Assembly (NCBI GenBank): GCA_011364985.1 | Contig: RDOC01000001.1 | Span: forward strand, 279,124 to 343,123 | From: Candidatus Thorarchaeota archaeon | Lineage (GTDB): Archaea; Asgardarchaeota; Thorarchaeia; Thorarchaeales; Thorarchaeaceae | Length of the DNA: 64,000 bases | Direction of reading: 5' to 3' | Shown here: positions 46,808 through 55,760 of the stretch, piece after piece | Numbering within the stretch: position 1 is the first letter of the stretch | Layout: each line of letters starts with the position of its first letter | Notes under the pieces: generated by a model | Databases searched by the model: none | Seen by the model: the letters and a program-made list of their open reading frames with translations, nothing else | Told to the model about the DNA's origin: nothing | Made by a program: the position numbers and the translations under genes

Positions 46808-47575
46808 ATGAAGAAGCTTTTAGTCACTCTGACCCCTGCCGAAGGCAAACGTCTCATTGCCAAGGGCCTATTAGCAACCAAGCAGGTGAAACACGCTTTA
46901 AAGAGCGGTTATCTCTGTGTGACTCTTGGAAGTACATCATCCTATCTTGTGGAAGAGATTCTAGGAGAGTATGACAAGACGAGGCATCTTGCAGGACTTG
47001 TTGTTCCTAAAGGCCCTGCAGTCACCGATGGAAAAATGCGAATGACTGATGCAATATTCCATAAGGGTCTACTTCTTGAAGGGAAGAAGGTTATTGATGT
47101 CTTGGATGAGCTTGGGCCTAAGGATGTCATAATTAAGAGCGCAAATGCATTGGGTTCTGACTACATTCCAATTGTACTGCTAGCGAGCAATACTGCCGGA
47201 ACAATAGGAACATTCCTTGGGGCTGCTGCTGCACGAAACATTACTGTTATCATGCCAGTGGGTCTGGAGAAATCCATACCTGCAAGCTATAATGACTTCA
47301 ACGCGGAGTTCGGAATGAACGATTGGGATTATGCAATAGGAACCCCAGTTGGAGCAATATCTATTCCCAATACGATTGCCTTTACCGAGATTGAGGCTCT
47401 GGATGTGCTATTCGATGTGTTCACCATTCCCATCGCTGCAGGAGGGCTGAATGGTGCAGAAGGTGCTGTCACCTTCTATGTAAGCGGCGACGACAAGAAC
47501 ATCAAAGATACCCACGATTTCCTTCTTACAATCAAGGGAGAACCATTATTTCCCCATGTTAAGCATGTCAAGTGA
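46808..47575 (+). CDS. Conserved-looking protein of unknown function
   Basis: A 255-residue soluble protein. I do not recognise its family with confidence. Visible features are LCVTLGSTSSYLVEEIL near residue 37, a GKKVIDVLDELGPKDVIIKSANAL segment, and glycine-rich NTAGTIGTFLGAAAARNITVIMPVGLEKS, which together suggest an alpha/beta Rossmann-like ligand-binding fold. It has no membrane segment or signal peptide. A TATA-like element lies 30-40 bases upstream, so it may start a transcript that continues into the ABC transporter genes 18 bases downstream. Confidence 0.75.
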   Translation: MKKLLVTLTPAEGKRLIAKGLLATKQVKHALKSGYLCVTLGSTSSYLVEEILGEYDKTRHLAGLVVPKGPAVTDGKMRMTDAIFHKGLLLEGKKVIDVLDELGPKDVIIKSANALGSDYIPIVLLASNTAGTIGTFLGAAAARNITVIMPVGLEKSIPASYNDFNAEFGMNDWDYAIGTPVGAISIPNTIAFTEIEALDVLFDVFTIPIAAGGLNGAEGAVTFYVSGDDKNIKDTHDFLLTIKGEPLFPHVKHVK

Positions 47576-47593
47576 AAGGAGAGTCTCTCACCA

Positions 47594-48355
47594 GTGTCTG
47601 AAACCGTGATTCGAACCGAACACCTCAGCAAGACCTTCGAAAAAGGAAAGGCACAGGAGGTACGTGCCCTCAAGAGCGTGAGTCTTGACATCCAGAAGGG
47701 CGAGGTCTTTGGATTACTGGGGCCTAACGGAGCAGGAAAGACAACTCTCATTCGTATTCTTGTTGGTCTCCTGACGCCTACCTCTGGAAGGGCGTGGGTA
47801 CTTGACAGGGACGTGGTTGAGGATATTGATTACATCCGCCCGAGAGTTGCCCTACTACCTCAGGAAGCAGGTATCTATGAGCGGCTTACTGCTCGTGAAA
47901 ATCTCATCTACTACGGTGGCCTCTATGGAATTCCGGATGATGCCCTGCAGGAACGAACCGACAGGCTCTTGGACATAGTTGGTCTTAGAGAGAAGGAAGA
48001 CTATCAGGTGAGGGGATTTAGTGGAGGCATGAAGAGAAAGGTGCTTGTAGCCCGTGCCCTAATCATTGAACCACAAATAGTCTTTATGGATGAGCCAACC
48101 ACAGGAATTGATACGATTGGTGCTCGTGTTGTTCGAAACATGCTCAAAAAGATAAGCTCGGAACACAAGCAGACGGTCATTCTCACAACACATGACCTCC
48201 ATGAAGTAGAGGAGTTATGCAATAGGGTCGGAATCCTGAACGATGGGAATCTTGCTGCAGTGGGGAAGCCTAGCGCACTCGAAGAAGAATTCAAGGCGGC
48301 AAACCTAGAAGAGGTCTTTACCGGCTTAGTCACAGGAGAGGGTGTATATGATTAG
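47594..48355 (+). CDS. ABC-2 type transporter ATP-binding protein
   Basis: A 253-residue ATPase with Walker A GPNGAGKTT, signature FSGGMKRK, Walker B IVFMDEPTTGID and the switch His (TTHDLHEVEEL). It powers the membrane protein encoded next, whose start overlaps the end of this gene by 14 bases (or 8 if ATG 48348 is used). The type is that of DrrA/CcmA-like exporters for lipids, drugs or polysaccharides; the substrate cannot be inferred. Confidence 0.93.
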   Translation: MSETVIRTEHLSKTFEKGKAQEVRALKSVSLDIQKGEVFGLLGPNGAGKTTLIRILVGLLTPTSGRAWVLDRDVVEDIDYIRPRVALLPQEAGIYERLTARENLIYYGGLYGIPDDALQERTDRLLDIVGLREKEDYQVRGFSGGMKRKVLVARALIIEPQIVFMDEPTTGIDTIGARVVRNMLKKISSEHKQTVILTTHDLHEVEELCNRVGILNDGNLAAVGKPSALEEEFKAANLEEVFTGLVTGEGVYD

Positions 48356-49565
48356 TGGATCTCGACAGCATAGACTGGACCCAAAGATGGTTTGGTTGCT
48401 AAGAAAGGAGATTAAATCGGTTCTTAGATCTAGATGGCTACTTGTGGGATTCATTATTAGTCCGTTATTTGCATGGATGTTCCAAGGAGCCTTCCTAGGT
48501 TTCGTCTATGCACAAGCCTCTGTGGAGCCAGAACGCATCTATATCACAAACGAGGATGCAGGAATATGGGGAGATTATGTCTATGGAAATCTTTCGGAAT
48601 CAATGGACACACTTCTAATCTCAGAGCTTGTTGATGTCACATATGAAGAAGGAGTGGAGATGACTGACAACATCACTGTGTCAGTCTGGATTTATATTCC
48701 AGCGTATTTCACCGAGAAGCTGTTATCAAATACTACTTCTCATATAAGTCCTCTAAACATCACATATAATGCTGCTAGTTTCAGAGCTTCATCTGCTGCA
48801 ACTAGACTCACTAATTACATATCTGGCATTGTGAATAGTCTCCTTATTGAAAGACTGGTGAATATCCAGCGAAATTCTGTTGCACCTCAGGCGAATTACG
48901 GTCACCAGCTCGCCATATTCTTGGTCATGCTGACCTCGGTTCTAGCTCCCAGTCCATATGTAGGTCAGTCTTTTGCTGGAGAGAGAGAGCGACATACCCT
49001 AGAAGCGCTCTTGGTTGTGCCGATGAGCCGTTTGAGGATTCTTTTCACAAAACTCGTGGCAGGACTCCTATTGACTCTCATATACTCAGTATTCACTGTG
49101 GTGGGAATTGTCACGTACAATCTCTTGGTCATACTAAGAGCCCAAGGTGCAATTGGAGGGGAGGCGGCCATTGCATACTATAGCGTTGATTTAGCATCTG
49201 TTCCCCTAATCGTGTTTTGCCAGCTCCTAGTTCTGCTGACCGCAATTTCAATCGGCGTTGTTATCTCATGTATCGCCAAGGATCAAGCTTCAGCCGAATC
49301 AATCAACAATTTAGTACTCCTTGTGCCAACAATGGTAATTGGTATCTTGGGATTCACAGGAAGCATCCTCCAATATGGAGGCCTCTTTGGACTCGCGGTG
49401 CTGGCAATTCCATTCAGCCATGCTGTGATATTCCTAAATGGCGTACTTGTGGGAAATGCGACAGCAGCCAGTCTGGTGGTTAATGTAGTCTATATGTTAG
49501 TCTTCACCATCGTCTTTCTAATCATTGGTGCCAAACTCTTTGAGCGTGAAGCTATAATCGTTTAG
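48342..49565 (+). CDS. ABC-2 type transporter permease
   Basis: A 407-residue membrane protein. One hydrophobic segment near the N terminus (residues ~30-50) is followed by an outer domain of about 130 residues with sequons, then five or so hydrophobic segments in the C-terminal half, the usual ABC2_membrane_3 architecture. It contains QSFAGERERHTLEALLVVP, the family's coupling-helix region. It works with the ATPase encoded immediately upstream. An ATG at 48348 is an alternative start. Confidence 0.88.
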   Translation: MYMISGSRQHRLDPKMVWLLRKEIKSVLRSRWLLVGFIISPLFAWMFQGAFLGFVYAQASVEPERIYITNEDAGIWGDYVYGNLSESMDTLLISELVDVTYEEGVEMTDNITVSVWIYIPAYFTEKLLSNTTSHISPLNITYNAASFRASSAATRLTNYISGIVNSLLIERLVNIQRNSVAPQANYGHQLAIFLVMLTSVLAPSPYVGQSFAGERERHTLEALLVVPMSRLRILFTKLVAGLLLTLIYSVFTVVGIVTYNLLVILRAQGAIGGEAAIAYYSVDLASVPLIVFCQLLVLLTAISIGVVISCIAKDQASAESINNLVLLVPTMVIGILGFTGSILQYGGLFGLAVLAIPFSHAVIFLNGVLVGNATAASLVVNVVYMLVFTIVFLIIGAKLFEREAIIV

Positions 49566-49579
49566 ACCGTGGATTCTGC

Positions 49580-50977
49580 CTATTGAACAGGCCACTTGGG
49601 CTGAATATCAACTCCAGATCTCTCCAGAAGAGCACGACTATGTTCAATAGCATTGTCTATGACTTGGTCTTCATTAAGAGTCAGGAGTTTCTTTCCATTC
49701 ATTAGAAGACGACCATTCACAATAACCGTATCAACGGCGTGACCAATACCGGCATAAACAAGGTTCGACACAGGATTCGAATTCGGAGTTAGACCAATCT
49801 CTCTCATGTTGACAAGAATGATGTCTGCCAGTTTTCCAGTCTCCAGAGATCCTACCATATTGTCAAGTCCCATGGCAACTGCACCACCAAGAGTGGCCAT
49901 CTCAATGGCAGTTTCTGCAGGTACCACAAGAGGATTCGAAACCTTTGCCTTGTGAATAAGAGCTGCTAAGCGCATTTCACGGATCATATCGTAGGTATTG
50001 TTGCTTGGACCTCCATCACATGCAATCGAAACAGGAACTCCTGCTTCTAGCATGTCAGGAATTCTAGCAAAGCCAGATGCCAGCTTCAAGTTGCTTGATG
50101 GGCAGTGAGCAATGTTTGCGCGGTACTTCGCTAATCGTGTCAAGTCATTATCGTCGAGGTGAATTCCATGGGCAAAGACCATTCTTGGAGTTAGTAGACC
50201 CATTTCTTCAGCAAATTCTGTGAGAGTCTGATTGAAGTTGTCACGAACATAGCGAACATCATCCACTATCTCGCCTAGATGCATAGTCATATGCGTTTCC
50301 TTCTCCTCAGAGAGTTGGACCACCTCTTTGAATAAGTCAGGAGAGACTGCACCTAGCGAACGTAACCCATACCAGACTTCAAGACGACCATCTGCTTTTC
50401 CATGCCATTTGTTGTACATACGATCTGTTTCGTCAAGACAAGCGTCATGGTCTTCAATCATTCCTGGATACATTATGTCTGAACTATCAGCATAGCCAGT
50501 GGAATCCATTATTATCTTTGAGAGAGCTGCCCTCATCCCAACTTGTTCGACCGCCTTGGCAATCTTATCAAACCCATATCTTGAGTGTATCATGCATTCG
50601 ATAAAAGAGGTTGTCCCTGTTCGTATCATCTCCGCCATGCATAGCTCAGCGGAAACCTTCCCGTCATCACCCTCAAAGTTGCCCTGAAGAACCCACACGT
50701 ATTTCTTGAGCCAGTCAACAAGAGAAACGTCGTCAGCACACCCGCGAATTAGGGCTTGTGCTAGATGTACATGTGTATCCACAAGACCCGGCATGACAAT
50801 CATTCCTCTGGCATCAAGAACTAGTTCTGCATTCCTGCTACTGAGAGCATCACTCTTTCCAACCTCTGCAATCCACTTGTTCTTGATGTAGACGGACCCA
50901 TTTTGGAAGATTCGCCTTTTGGAATCCAGAGTGATTACATAGCCATTCTTGATAAGGATTGATTCAGGAGAGACCAT
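49580..50977 (-). CDS. Amidohydrolase, MTA/SAH deaminase-like
   Basis: A protein of about 465 residues with a metal-dependent hydrolase TIM barrel: VDTHVHLAQA (first His pair), MHLGE (third metal ligand), FAHGIHLDD and CDGGPSNN (Asp ligand), then MGLDNMVGSLETGKLADI. This order is typical of 5-methylthioadenosine/S-adenosylhomocysteine deaminases and related cytosine/guanine deaminases. ATG at 50977 is chosen; a longer frame to 51079 would overlap the kinase gene and has no matching sequence. It may recycle methylation by-products or serve nucleobase salvage. Confidence 0.87.
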   Translation of the reverse strand: MVSPESILIKNGYVITLDSKRRIFQNGSVYIKNKWIAEVGKSDALSSRNAELVLDARGMIVMPGLVDTHVHLAQALIRGCADDVSLVDWLKKYVWVLQGNFEGDDGKVSAELCMAEMIRTGTTSFIECMIHSRYGFDKIAKAVEQVGMRAALSKIIMDSTGYADSSDIMYPGMIEDHDACLDETDRMYNKWHGKADGRLEVWYGLRSLGAVSPDLFKEVVQLSEEKETHMTMHLGEIVDDVRYVRDNFNQTLTEFAEEMGLLTPRMVFAHGIHLDDNDLTRLAKYRANIAHCPSSNLKLASGFARIPDMLEAGVPVSIACDGGPSNNTYDMIREMRLAALIHKAKVSNPLVVPAETAIEMATLGGAVAMGLDNMVGSLETGKLADIILVNMREIGLTPNSNPVSNLVYAGIGHAVDTVIVNGRLLMNGKKLLTLNEDQVIDNAIEHSRALLERSGVDIQPKWPVQ

Positions 50978-51041
50978 GTTCAATGCCTCTATCTCTCCAA
51001 GAGAGATGTATCTATGACATAATGATTGTGGTAGCAGGATT

Positions 51042-52859
51042 CTAGGCAGCAGGGTCTTTTGATGCGCATCGGAATTCAATACTTACCTTAAGCCCCGTTT
51101 CGGGTTTTCCTTCTATCCGATCCTGAACCTTCAGTTTAGCACCGTACTTCTCGGCCAGGCGCCGAACCAAGTGTAGTCCAACTCCACCAAAACGACGACC
51201 AGCATCGAATAATCTCTCCTTCTTGCCGCTATTCAGCCCAAGACCATCGTCAGCAAATGCTAGCAGAAACGTGTCTCCAAAGTCATGGCCTGCAATCCAG
51301 AGAGTCTTAATGTCCTTTGGGTTATGCCTCACACCGTTCTCCATTATGTTCCATATAAGCTGAGAAAGAGCGCTGTCAGCATAAACAAACACGCTCTCAG
51401 GGATGCGGTAGATCTCCATGTTCACCTCATATTGCTTGACGATATCCTTAATCTCATGCTGAAGTACTGGAACCAAATCAACTGGACTGAGAGGCTCACT
51501 CTTGGCTTCCTCAGCCTTTCGAACCTTTGATATGAGCTCGATGCTCCGAACTGCACCATCCAATACATACTGCCTTGCCTTTTGAATTTCTTCGGGCTCA
51601 CAGTTTTCATGAATCAAGTCACCACCGGCAAGTATTAGCTGCAATTGATTTCCAATATCATGAAGCAATAGGTCAAGAAGAAACCGTGCTTCGTTTTCCG
51701 CCGCCTTGAGGGCAGAAACATCACTAAAGATGCCAAAACTCCCAATATATTGTCCATCAGGTCCAAATACTGGAGCCGCAGAAACCACTGTAGGAACTAG
51801 TCTTCCTGACTTTGTCACTAGTTTCGCTTCATAATGTTCAATTCCACCAGCCTTTCGAGCGGCAAGTCTGCCATCCTGTTCCTCATCGCTAATTCCCTGT
51901 ACAATCATGTGACTCGGAACGCCAATCAATTCTTGTTCGTCATATTCCAGCATGTCGCATAATGCCTGGTTGGCGTAGACAAGACGACCGTCTTCATCAT
52001 CAAGTCCAAGACCAGCGGTCATTGTTTCAACAAGGGTTCTCCAACGTCGTTCGCTCTCCTCCAGCTGATGACGACGAGCTCTTTCTTCGGTGATGTCCAT
52101 TAGCTGTGCAACTGATTTCGCAGACCCATCTTCTGTCGCAAGCATGCTAGCGTACATTGCCATTTCCCGAGTGGATCCATTGGGGAGCACAATCTTGAAT
52201 TCATAGCTTGGAGGCACTTTTTCTCCAGTCTGCCTTTGTCTGTACCGTTCTGTAACGATTTCAACACTTTCAGGGTGAAGAAATCGACGAAAGTCTTGTC
52301 CAAGTAGCTCAGAACGTCTTCGCCCAACAATACTGCACAGCTTGTCATTAACATATTCGATACAAAACTGATCGTCAATAATCATAATTCCAGTAAACCC
52401 AGAGTGCTCAATGGTGTATTCGAGAAGGTTCCTTCTATCGCGTAGCTTGTCCTCAACAGCGGTTCTTCTTGAGAGATCAACCATGTACACTAAGAAACCC
52501 TCAAGATTTCCATTAGACATAATTCGTTCAGTATAGACCTGTACAGGAATCTGGACGTTATCCTTCCGGACAATTCTTAAGCTAATAGAAGTTGGATTTT
52601 GTTCTTTTGTTAGCTGGTTCAGGCCTTCGCGAACCAGATCCACCTGCTCTGGCGCAACAAGGTCATAGACAGGAACCTCTCTTTCAAGATCATTATCGTC
52701 TAGCTGAAGCATGTCTAATGCTTTGCGATTTGCATATTCAAGAGCGAAGTCGACTCCGACCTCAAGTACGGCCAATGGCATATTCTCAGCAACTTCACGA
52801 AATCTCGATCGGGCTCGCTTCATTTGGATTCCCAAATCTGTCTGTGTTGTCAGGGGCAT
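51042..52859 (-). CDS. Soluble multi-PAS sensor histidine kinase
   Basis: A 605-residue kinase. Three PAS domains occupy roughly residues 15-125, 140-260 and 265-385. A dimerisation/phosphoacceptor region follows with the candidate His in LLHDIGNQLQ, and then an ATPase domain with N box (NIMENGVRHN), D/G box (FADDGLGL) and a G2 region (GGVGLHLVRRL). No membrane segment is seen, so it senses an internal signal such as redox state or a small ligand. No response regulator gene is adjacent. It is divergent from the ferredoxin/oxidoreductase block at 53084. Confidence 0.92.
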   Translation of the reverse strand: MPLTTQTDLGIQMKRARSRFREVAENMPLAVLEVGVDFALEYANRKALDMLQLDDNDLEREVPVYDLVAPEQVDLVREGLNQLTKEQNPTSISLRIVRKDNVQIPVQVYTERIMSNGNLEGFLVYMVDLSRRTAVEDKLRDRRNLLEYTIEHSGFTGIMIIDDQFCIEYVNDKLCSIVGRRRSELLGQDFRRFLHPESVEIVTERYRQRQTGEKVPPSYEFKIVLPNGSTREMAMYASMLATEDGSAKSVAQLMDITEERARRHQLEESERRWRTLVETMTAGLGLDDEDGRLVYANQALCDMLEYDEQELIGVPSHMIVQGISDEEQDGRLAARKAGGIEHYEAKLVTKSGRLVPTVVSAAPVFGPDGQYIGSFGIFSDVSALKAAENEARFLLDLLLHDIGNQLQLILAGGDLIHENCEPEEIQKARQYVLDGAVRSIELISKVRKAEEAKSEPLSPVDLVPVLQHEIKDIVKQYEVNMEIYRIPESVFVYADSALSQLIWNIMENGVRHNPKDIKTLWIAGHDFGDTFLLAFADDGLGLNSGKKERLFDAGRRFGGVGLHLVRRLAEKYGAKLKVQDRIEGKPETGLKVSIEFRCASKDPAA

Positions 52860-53043
52860 TTCTTTATATTATAGCTTAATAAGGGTTCATAGGAGAGAGG
52901 GGGACTTCAGATCGCCCGGCACGAGCGTCTAAGGAATCCCATGATGGGTTCTCTTCTATATCCAAGTATTCTCATCATCCAATTTGTAGAGAAACCGTAG
53001 ACTGCCTTCTTTCAAGAATATACATGATGGCAACGACTTATAG

Positions 53044-53053
53044 CCTTAAATAG
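53044..53053 (+). promoter_or_regulatory. TATA-like box of the first oxidoreductase module
   Basis: CCTTAAATAG is centred about 34 bases before ATG 53084. It fits an archaeal promoter for the ferredoxin-oxidoreductase operon. GGAG lies directly before that ATG. Confidence 0.45.
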
Positions 53054-53083
53054 ATTCGATAAGAAGGCTAAAGGCTCACGGAG

Positions 53084-53587
53084 ATGTTCAAGGATTTGAC
53101 GAAGATTCTTGCTATTGATGTAGAGAAATGCACAGGATGCAGAAACTGCGAGTTGGCATGTTCAATTCACCACACTGGCACCTTCAATCCTAGAAGAGCG
53201 AGAATTCAAGTCATAAAAGAAGAAAGAAAAGATTTGGTTGTTCCCATTGTATGCCTTCAGTGTGAATCTCCCCTCTGTGAGAAGGCCTGCCCGAACGGAG
53301 CAATTCAAAGAAATGAATTTGGGACACTCTACGTCAATAATGAGGTGTGCATTGGATGTCAAAATTGTGTGGCAGCCTGTATTTATGGAGGCATAGAGAT
53401 TGACCCTTACACAAGGAAGGCAATCAAGTGCGATCTTTGTGGGGGCGATCCTGCCTGTATAAAGGCCTGCGATTATGGAGCAATCACCTTTGTTGAGTCC
53501 AGTCCAAAGGGACGGCTGCAGAGAGCAAAGGGCGTTGAAGTGCTCTCTCAAATCTTCGAAGCAAGCTTCGCGGAGGCTGAAGAATGA
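53084..53587 (+). CDS. Four-cluster ferredoxin-like subunit of aldehyde oxidoreductase
   Basis: A 167-residue polyferredoxin with four Cys sets: CTGCRNCELAC, CLQCESPLCEKACP, CIGCQNCVAAC and CDLCGGDPACIKAC, giving four [4Fe-4S] sites arranged as in DmsB/HycB-type electron-transfer subunits. The stop overlaps the start of the oxidoreductase gene as ATGA, implying tight co-translation and a complex. The arrangement resembles AorA-AorB of Aromatoleum aldehyde oxidoreductase, where the small subunit passes electrons to and from the tungsten enzyme. It is paralogous to the gene at 60809-61300. Confidence 0.93.
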   Translation: MFKDLTKILAIDVEKCTGCRNCELACSIHHTGTFNPRRARIQVIKEERKDLVVPIVCLQCESPLCEKACPNGAIQRNEFGTLYVNNEVCIGCQNCVAACIYGGIEIDPYTRKAIKCDLCGGDPACIKACDYGAITFVESSPKGRLQRAKGVEVLSQIFEASFAEAEE

Positions 53588-55512
53588 CTTTTCCATACAA
53601 GGGATATGCCGGACAATATCTAGACATCGACTTATCCAAGGGTAAAGTTTTGAAGCGAAAGATGGAAGAGGAATGGGCAAGACTGTACCTTGGAGGCACT
53701 GGAGTTGCGGCCAAGATTTTATGGGACCGGACAGGTCCCAAGACGAACCCCTTCTCTCCACAGAACATTGTAGTTGTGGGAACGGGACCCTTGACAGGAG
53801 TGATGTTCTCGCCATCTGGAAGATTCATGTTTGCCTCCAAATCGCCGCTCACTGGAGTGTGGGCAGAAAGCCACGCCGGTGGGTTCTTTGGGCCCGAGAT
53901 GAAATATGCAGGTGTTGACTTCATTATATTCAATGGCCGGTCTCCAAAGCCAGTCTACCTTTTTCTTAGGGACGGAAAGGCGGAGTTGCTAGATGCAAGT
54001 GCCCTTTGGGGAAGAGAAACTGCTGAGACCACAGATATGATTCGAGAACAGCACAAAAATCCCGAAATAGAAACTGCTGTTATTGGTCCAGCAGGTGAGA
54101 ATCAAGTCCTCTATTCATGCATAATTGTCGACTACTATCGGGCTGCGGGGCGCACAGGAATTGGCGCTGTCTTAGGATCAAAGAATGTCAAGGGAATTGC
54201 AGCCTCTGGATCTCTTGGTCTTGAGGCCTATGACATGGAGAAGTACCTCGCCGCGAATGAGGGGGAGATGGAAAAGCTGAATGACCCGCTCTGGAAGGAG
54301 TCACTTTCCTCACTCAGAAGATACGGAACAACGGACTTGGTTGCTATAATCAACGAAATTGGCCGCTTGCCAACCAAGAATCATTGGACTGGCTTTTACG
54401 AAGACGCTGATGACATTGGACCCGAGGCAATAGCAACGAAATTTCGAATTGCACAGGAAGCCTGTCATGGATGCGCCATCGGCTGTAAGTATATCTACAA
54501 GATAATGGACGGACCTTTTGTAGGAGGACCAGCGGGAGGACCAGAGTACGAAACCCTCATGGCATTTGGATCCAACTGCATGAACAACGATCTGGCTTCC
54601 ATCATTCACCTAGGAACAAAATGTGACCTCCTCGGACTTGATACAATATCATGTGGAAAGAGCATAAGCTTTGCAATGGACCTCTGGGAACAGGGGATTC
54701 TTACCGAGAAAGATACAGGCGGTCTTGACCTGTCTTGGGGAAATGTAGACTCAATGGTTCAACTTGTGGAGATGATTGCAAAACGAGAGGGCCTCGGTAG
54801 GCTCCTTAGTAAGGGAGTACGCAAGGCAGCAGAGAAGATTGGGGGCGATGCCTGGAAATATGCAGTCCATGTCAAGGGCCTTGAAGCTTCTGGACAAGAC
54901 CCAAGGGCGCATCAGTCGGTTGGTCTTACCTATGCAACTAATGTGCGCGGAGCTGACCATCTCAGGAGCTTATCAAGTCTAGAAGAACTTGGTTATCCTG
55001 AAATTGTCACTCAACGATTCGGAGAGGAAAAGACCGAAGCAATCTTGGACATAATGTCGCCAAGACACAAGGGCGAGCTTGTCTGGGACATGGAAGACCT
55101 CTATGCAATCGTCGATAGTGCTGTGATTTGCAAGTATGGGACAATGTGGCCGCCAGTATTCTACTTTGATACCTTTAGTAATGTCATCACGCCTCTGACG
55201 GGTATGAAGGAATGGTCGGACCCGAAGTATGTACGAAGGACAGCAGAAAGAATAAGCCATCTACGCAGGGCATTCAATCACAGACTTGGGATTACACGAA
55301 AGGAGGAGACTCTGCCAAAGAGACTTCTCCAAGACCCAATGCCAACAGGCCCATCAAAGGGCGGACTTCCGGATTTGGCTGAGATGCTTGACGAGTACTA
55401 TGACTTCAGAGGCTGCGATAGAGAAACAGGTTATCCAAGGAAGGAGAAGCTTCTAGAGCTTGGATTGGACTATGTAGCAAAAGATCTTGAGCAACGGAAA
55501 ATGCTTAGATGA
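53584..55512 (+). CDS. Tungsten aldehyde:ferredoxin oxidoreductase (first copy)
   Basis: A 642-residue member of the AOR family, which carries a tungsto-bispterin and one [4Fe-4S] cluster and oxidises aldehydes to acids, or the reverse with low-potential ferredoxin. ESHAGGFFGPE in the N-terminal domain, C294-x2-C297-x3-C301 and the distal C516 (CKYGT) as cluster ligands, PEYET and ADHLRS are all present. The ligand set is complete. The start is ATG in an ATGA overlap with the polyferredoxin gene. The physiological aldehyde is unknown. Confidence 0.94.
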   Translation: MTFPYKGYAGQYLDIDLSKGKVLKRKMEEEWARLYLGGTGVAAKILWDRTGPKTNPFSPQNIVVVGTGPLTGVMFSPSGRFMFASKSPLTGVWAESHAGGFFGPEMKYAGVDFIIFNGRSPKPVYLFLRDGKAELLDASALWGRETAETTDMIREQHKNPEIETAVIGPAGENQVLYSCIIVDYYRAAGRTGIGAVLGSKNVKGIAASGSLGLEAYDMEKYLAANEGEMEKLNDPLWKESLSSLRRYGTTDLVAIINEIGRLPTKNHWTGFYEDADDIGPEAIATKFRIAQEACHGCAIGCKYIYKIMDGPFVGGPAGGPEYETLMAFGSNCMNNDLASIIHLGTKCDLLGLDTISCGKSISFAMDLWEQGILTEKDTGGLDLSWGNVDSMVQLVEMIAKREGLGRLLSKGVRKAAEKIGGDAWKYAVHVKGLEASGQDPRAHQSVGLTYATNVRGADHLRSLSSLEELGYPEIVTQRFGEEKTEAILDIMSPRHKGELVWDMEDLYAIVDSAVICKYGTMWPPVFYFDTFSNVITPLTGMKEWSDPKYVRRTAERISHLRRAFNHRLGITRKEETLPKRLLQDPMPTGPSKGGLPDLAEMLDEYYDFRGCDRETGYPRKEKLLELGLDYVAKDLEQRKMLR

Positions 55513-55760
55513 TGAGAACGCTCTGGTCAAAAGGTCCAAGAATAGTCACTTAAAATGGGCACTACGACTAAGGACAGCATTGGCTTTGGTCCAAGTGCGT
55601 TCGCCTGCGATAGCTCAAGGGAAGAGCATGAAGAGAGAGTTTGCTAGATTACAGGAGCCACATGGTCAGACTAAGCTCGCAGAAACCAGCTTACTTGTAG
55701 AGCTAATATGTCCAAAAGTCTCAAGCAACTCTTATGTTGATGCGCGGCTTACAGCAAGGC
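55513..55760. other. Intergenic gap, no supported gene
   Basis: About 250 bases between the oxidoreductase and the PreA-like gene. An out-of-phase frame runs through it from inside the oxidoreductase gene but shows no family resemblance. AGCTAATATG near 55711-55720 could be part of a promoter. Confidence 0.35.

Noticed and set aside
53162-53933. Long antisense frames opposite the first ferredoxin and oxidoreductase genes
   Set aside because: They mirror the strongly coding opposite strand; their products show no domain and no start context.
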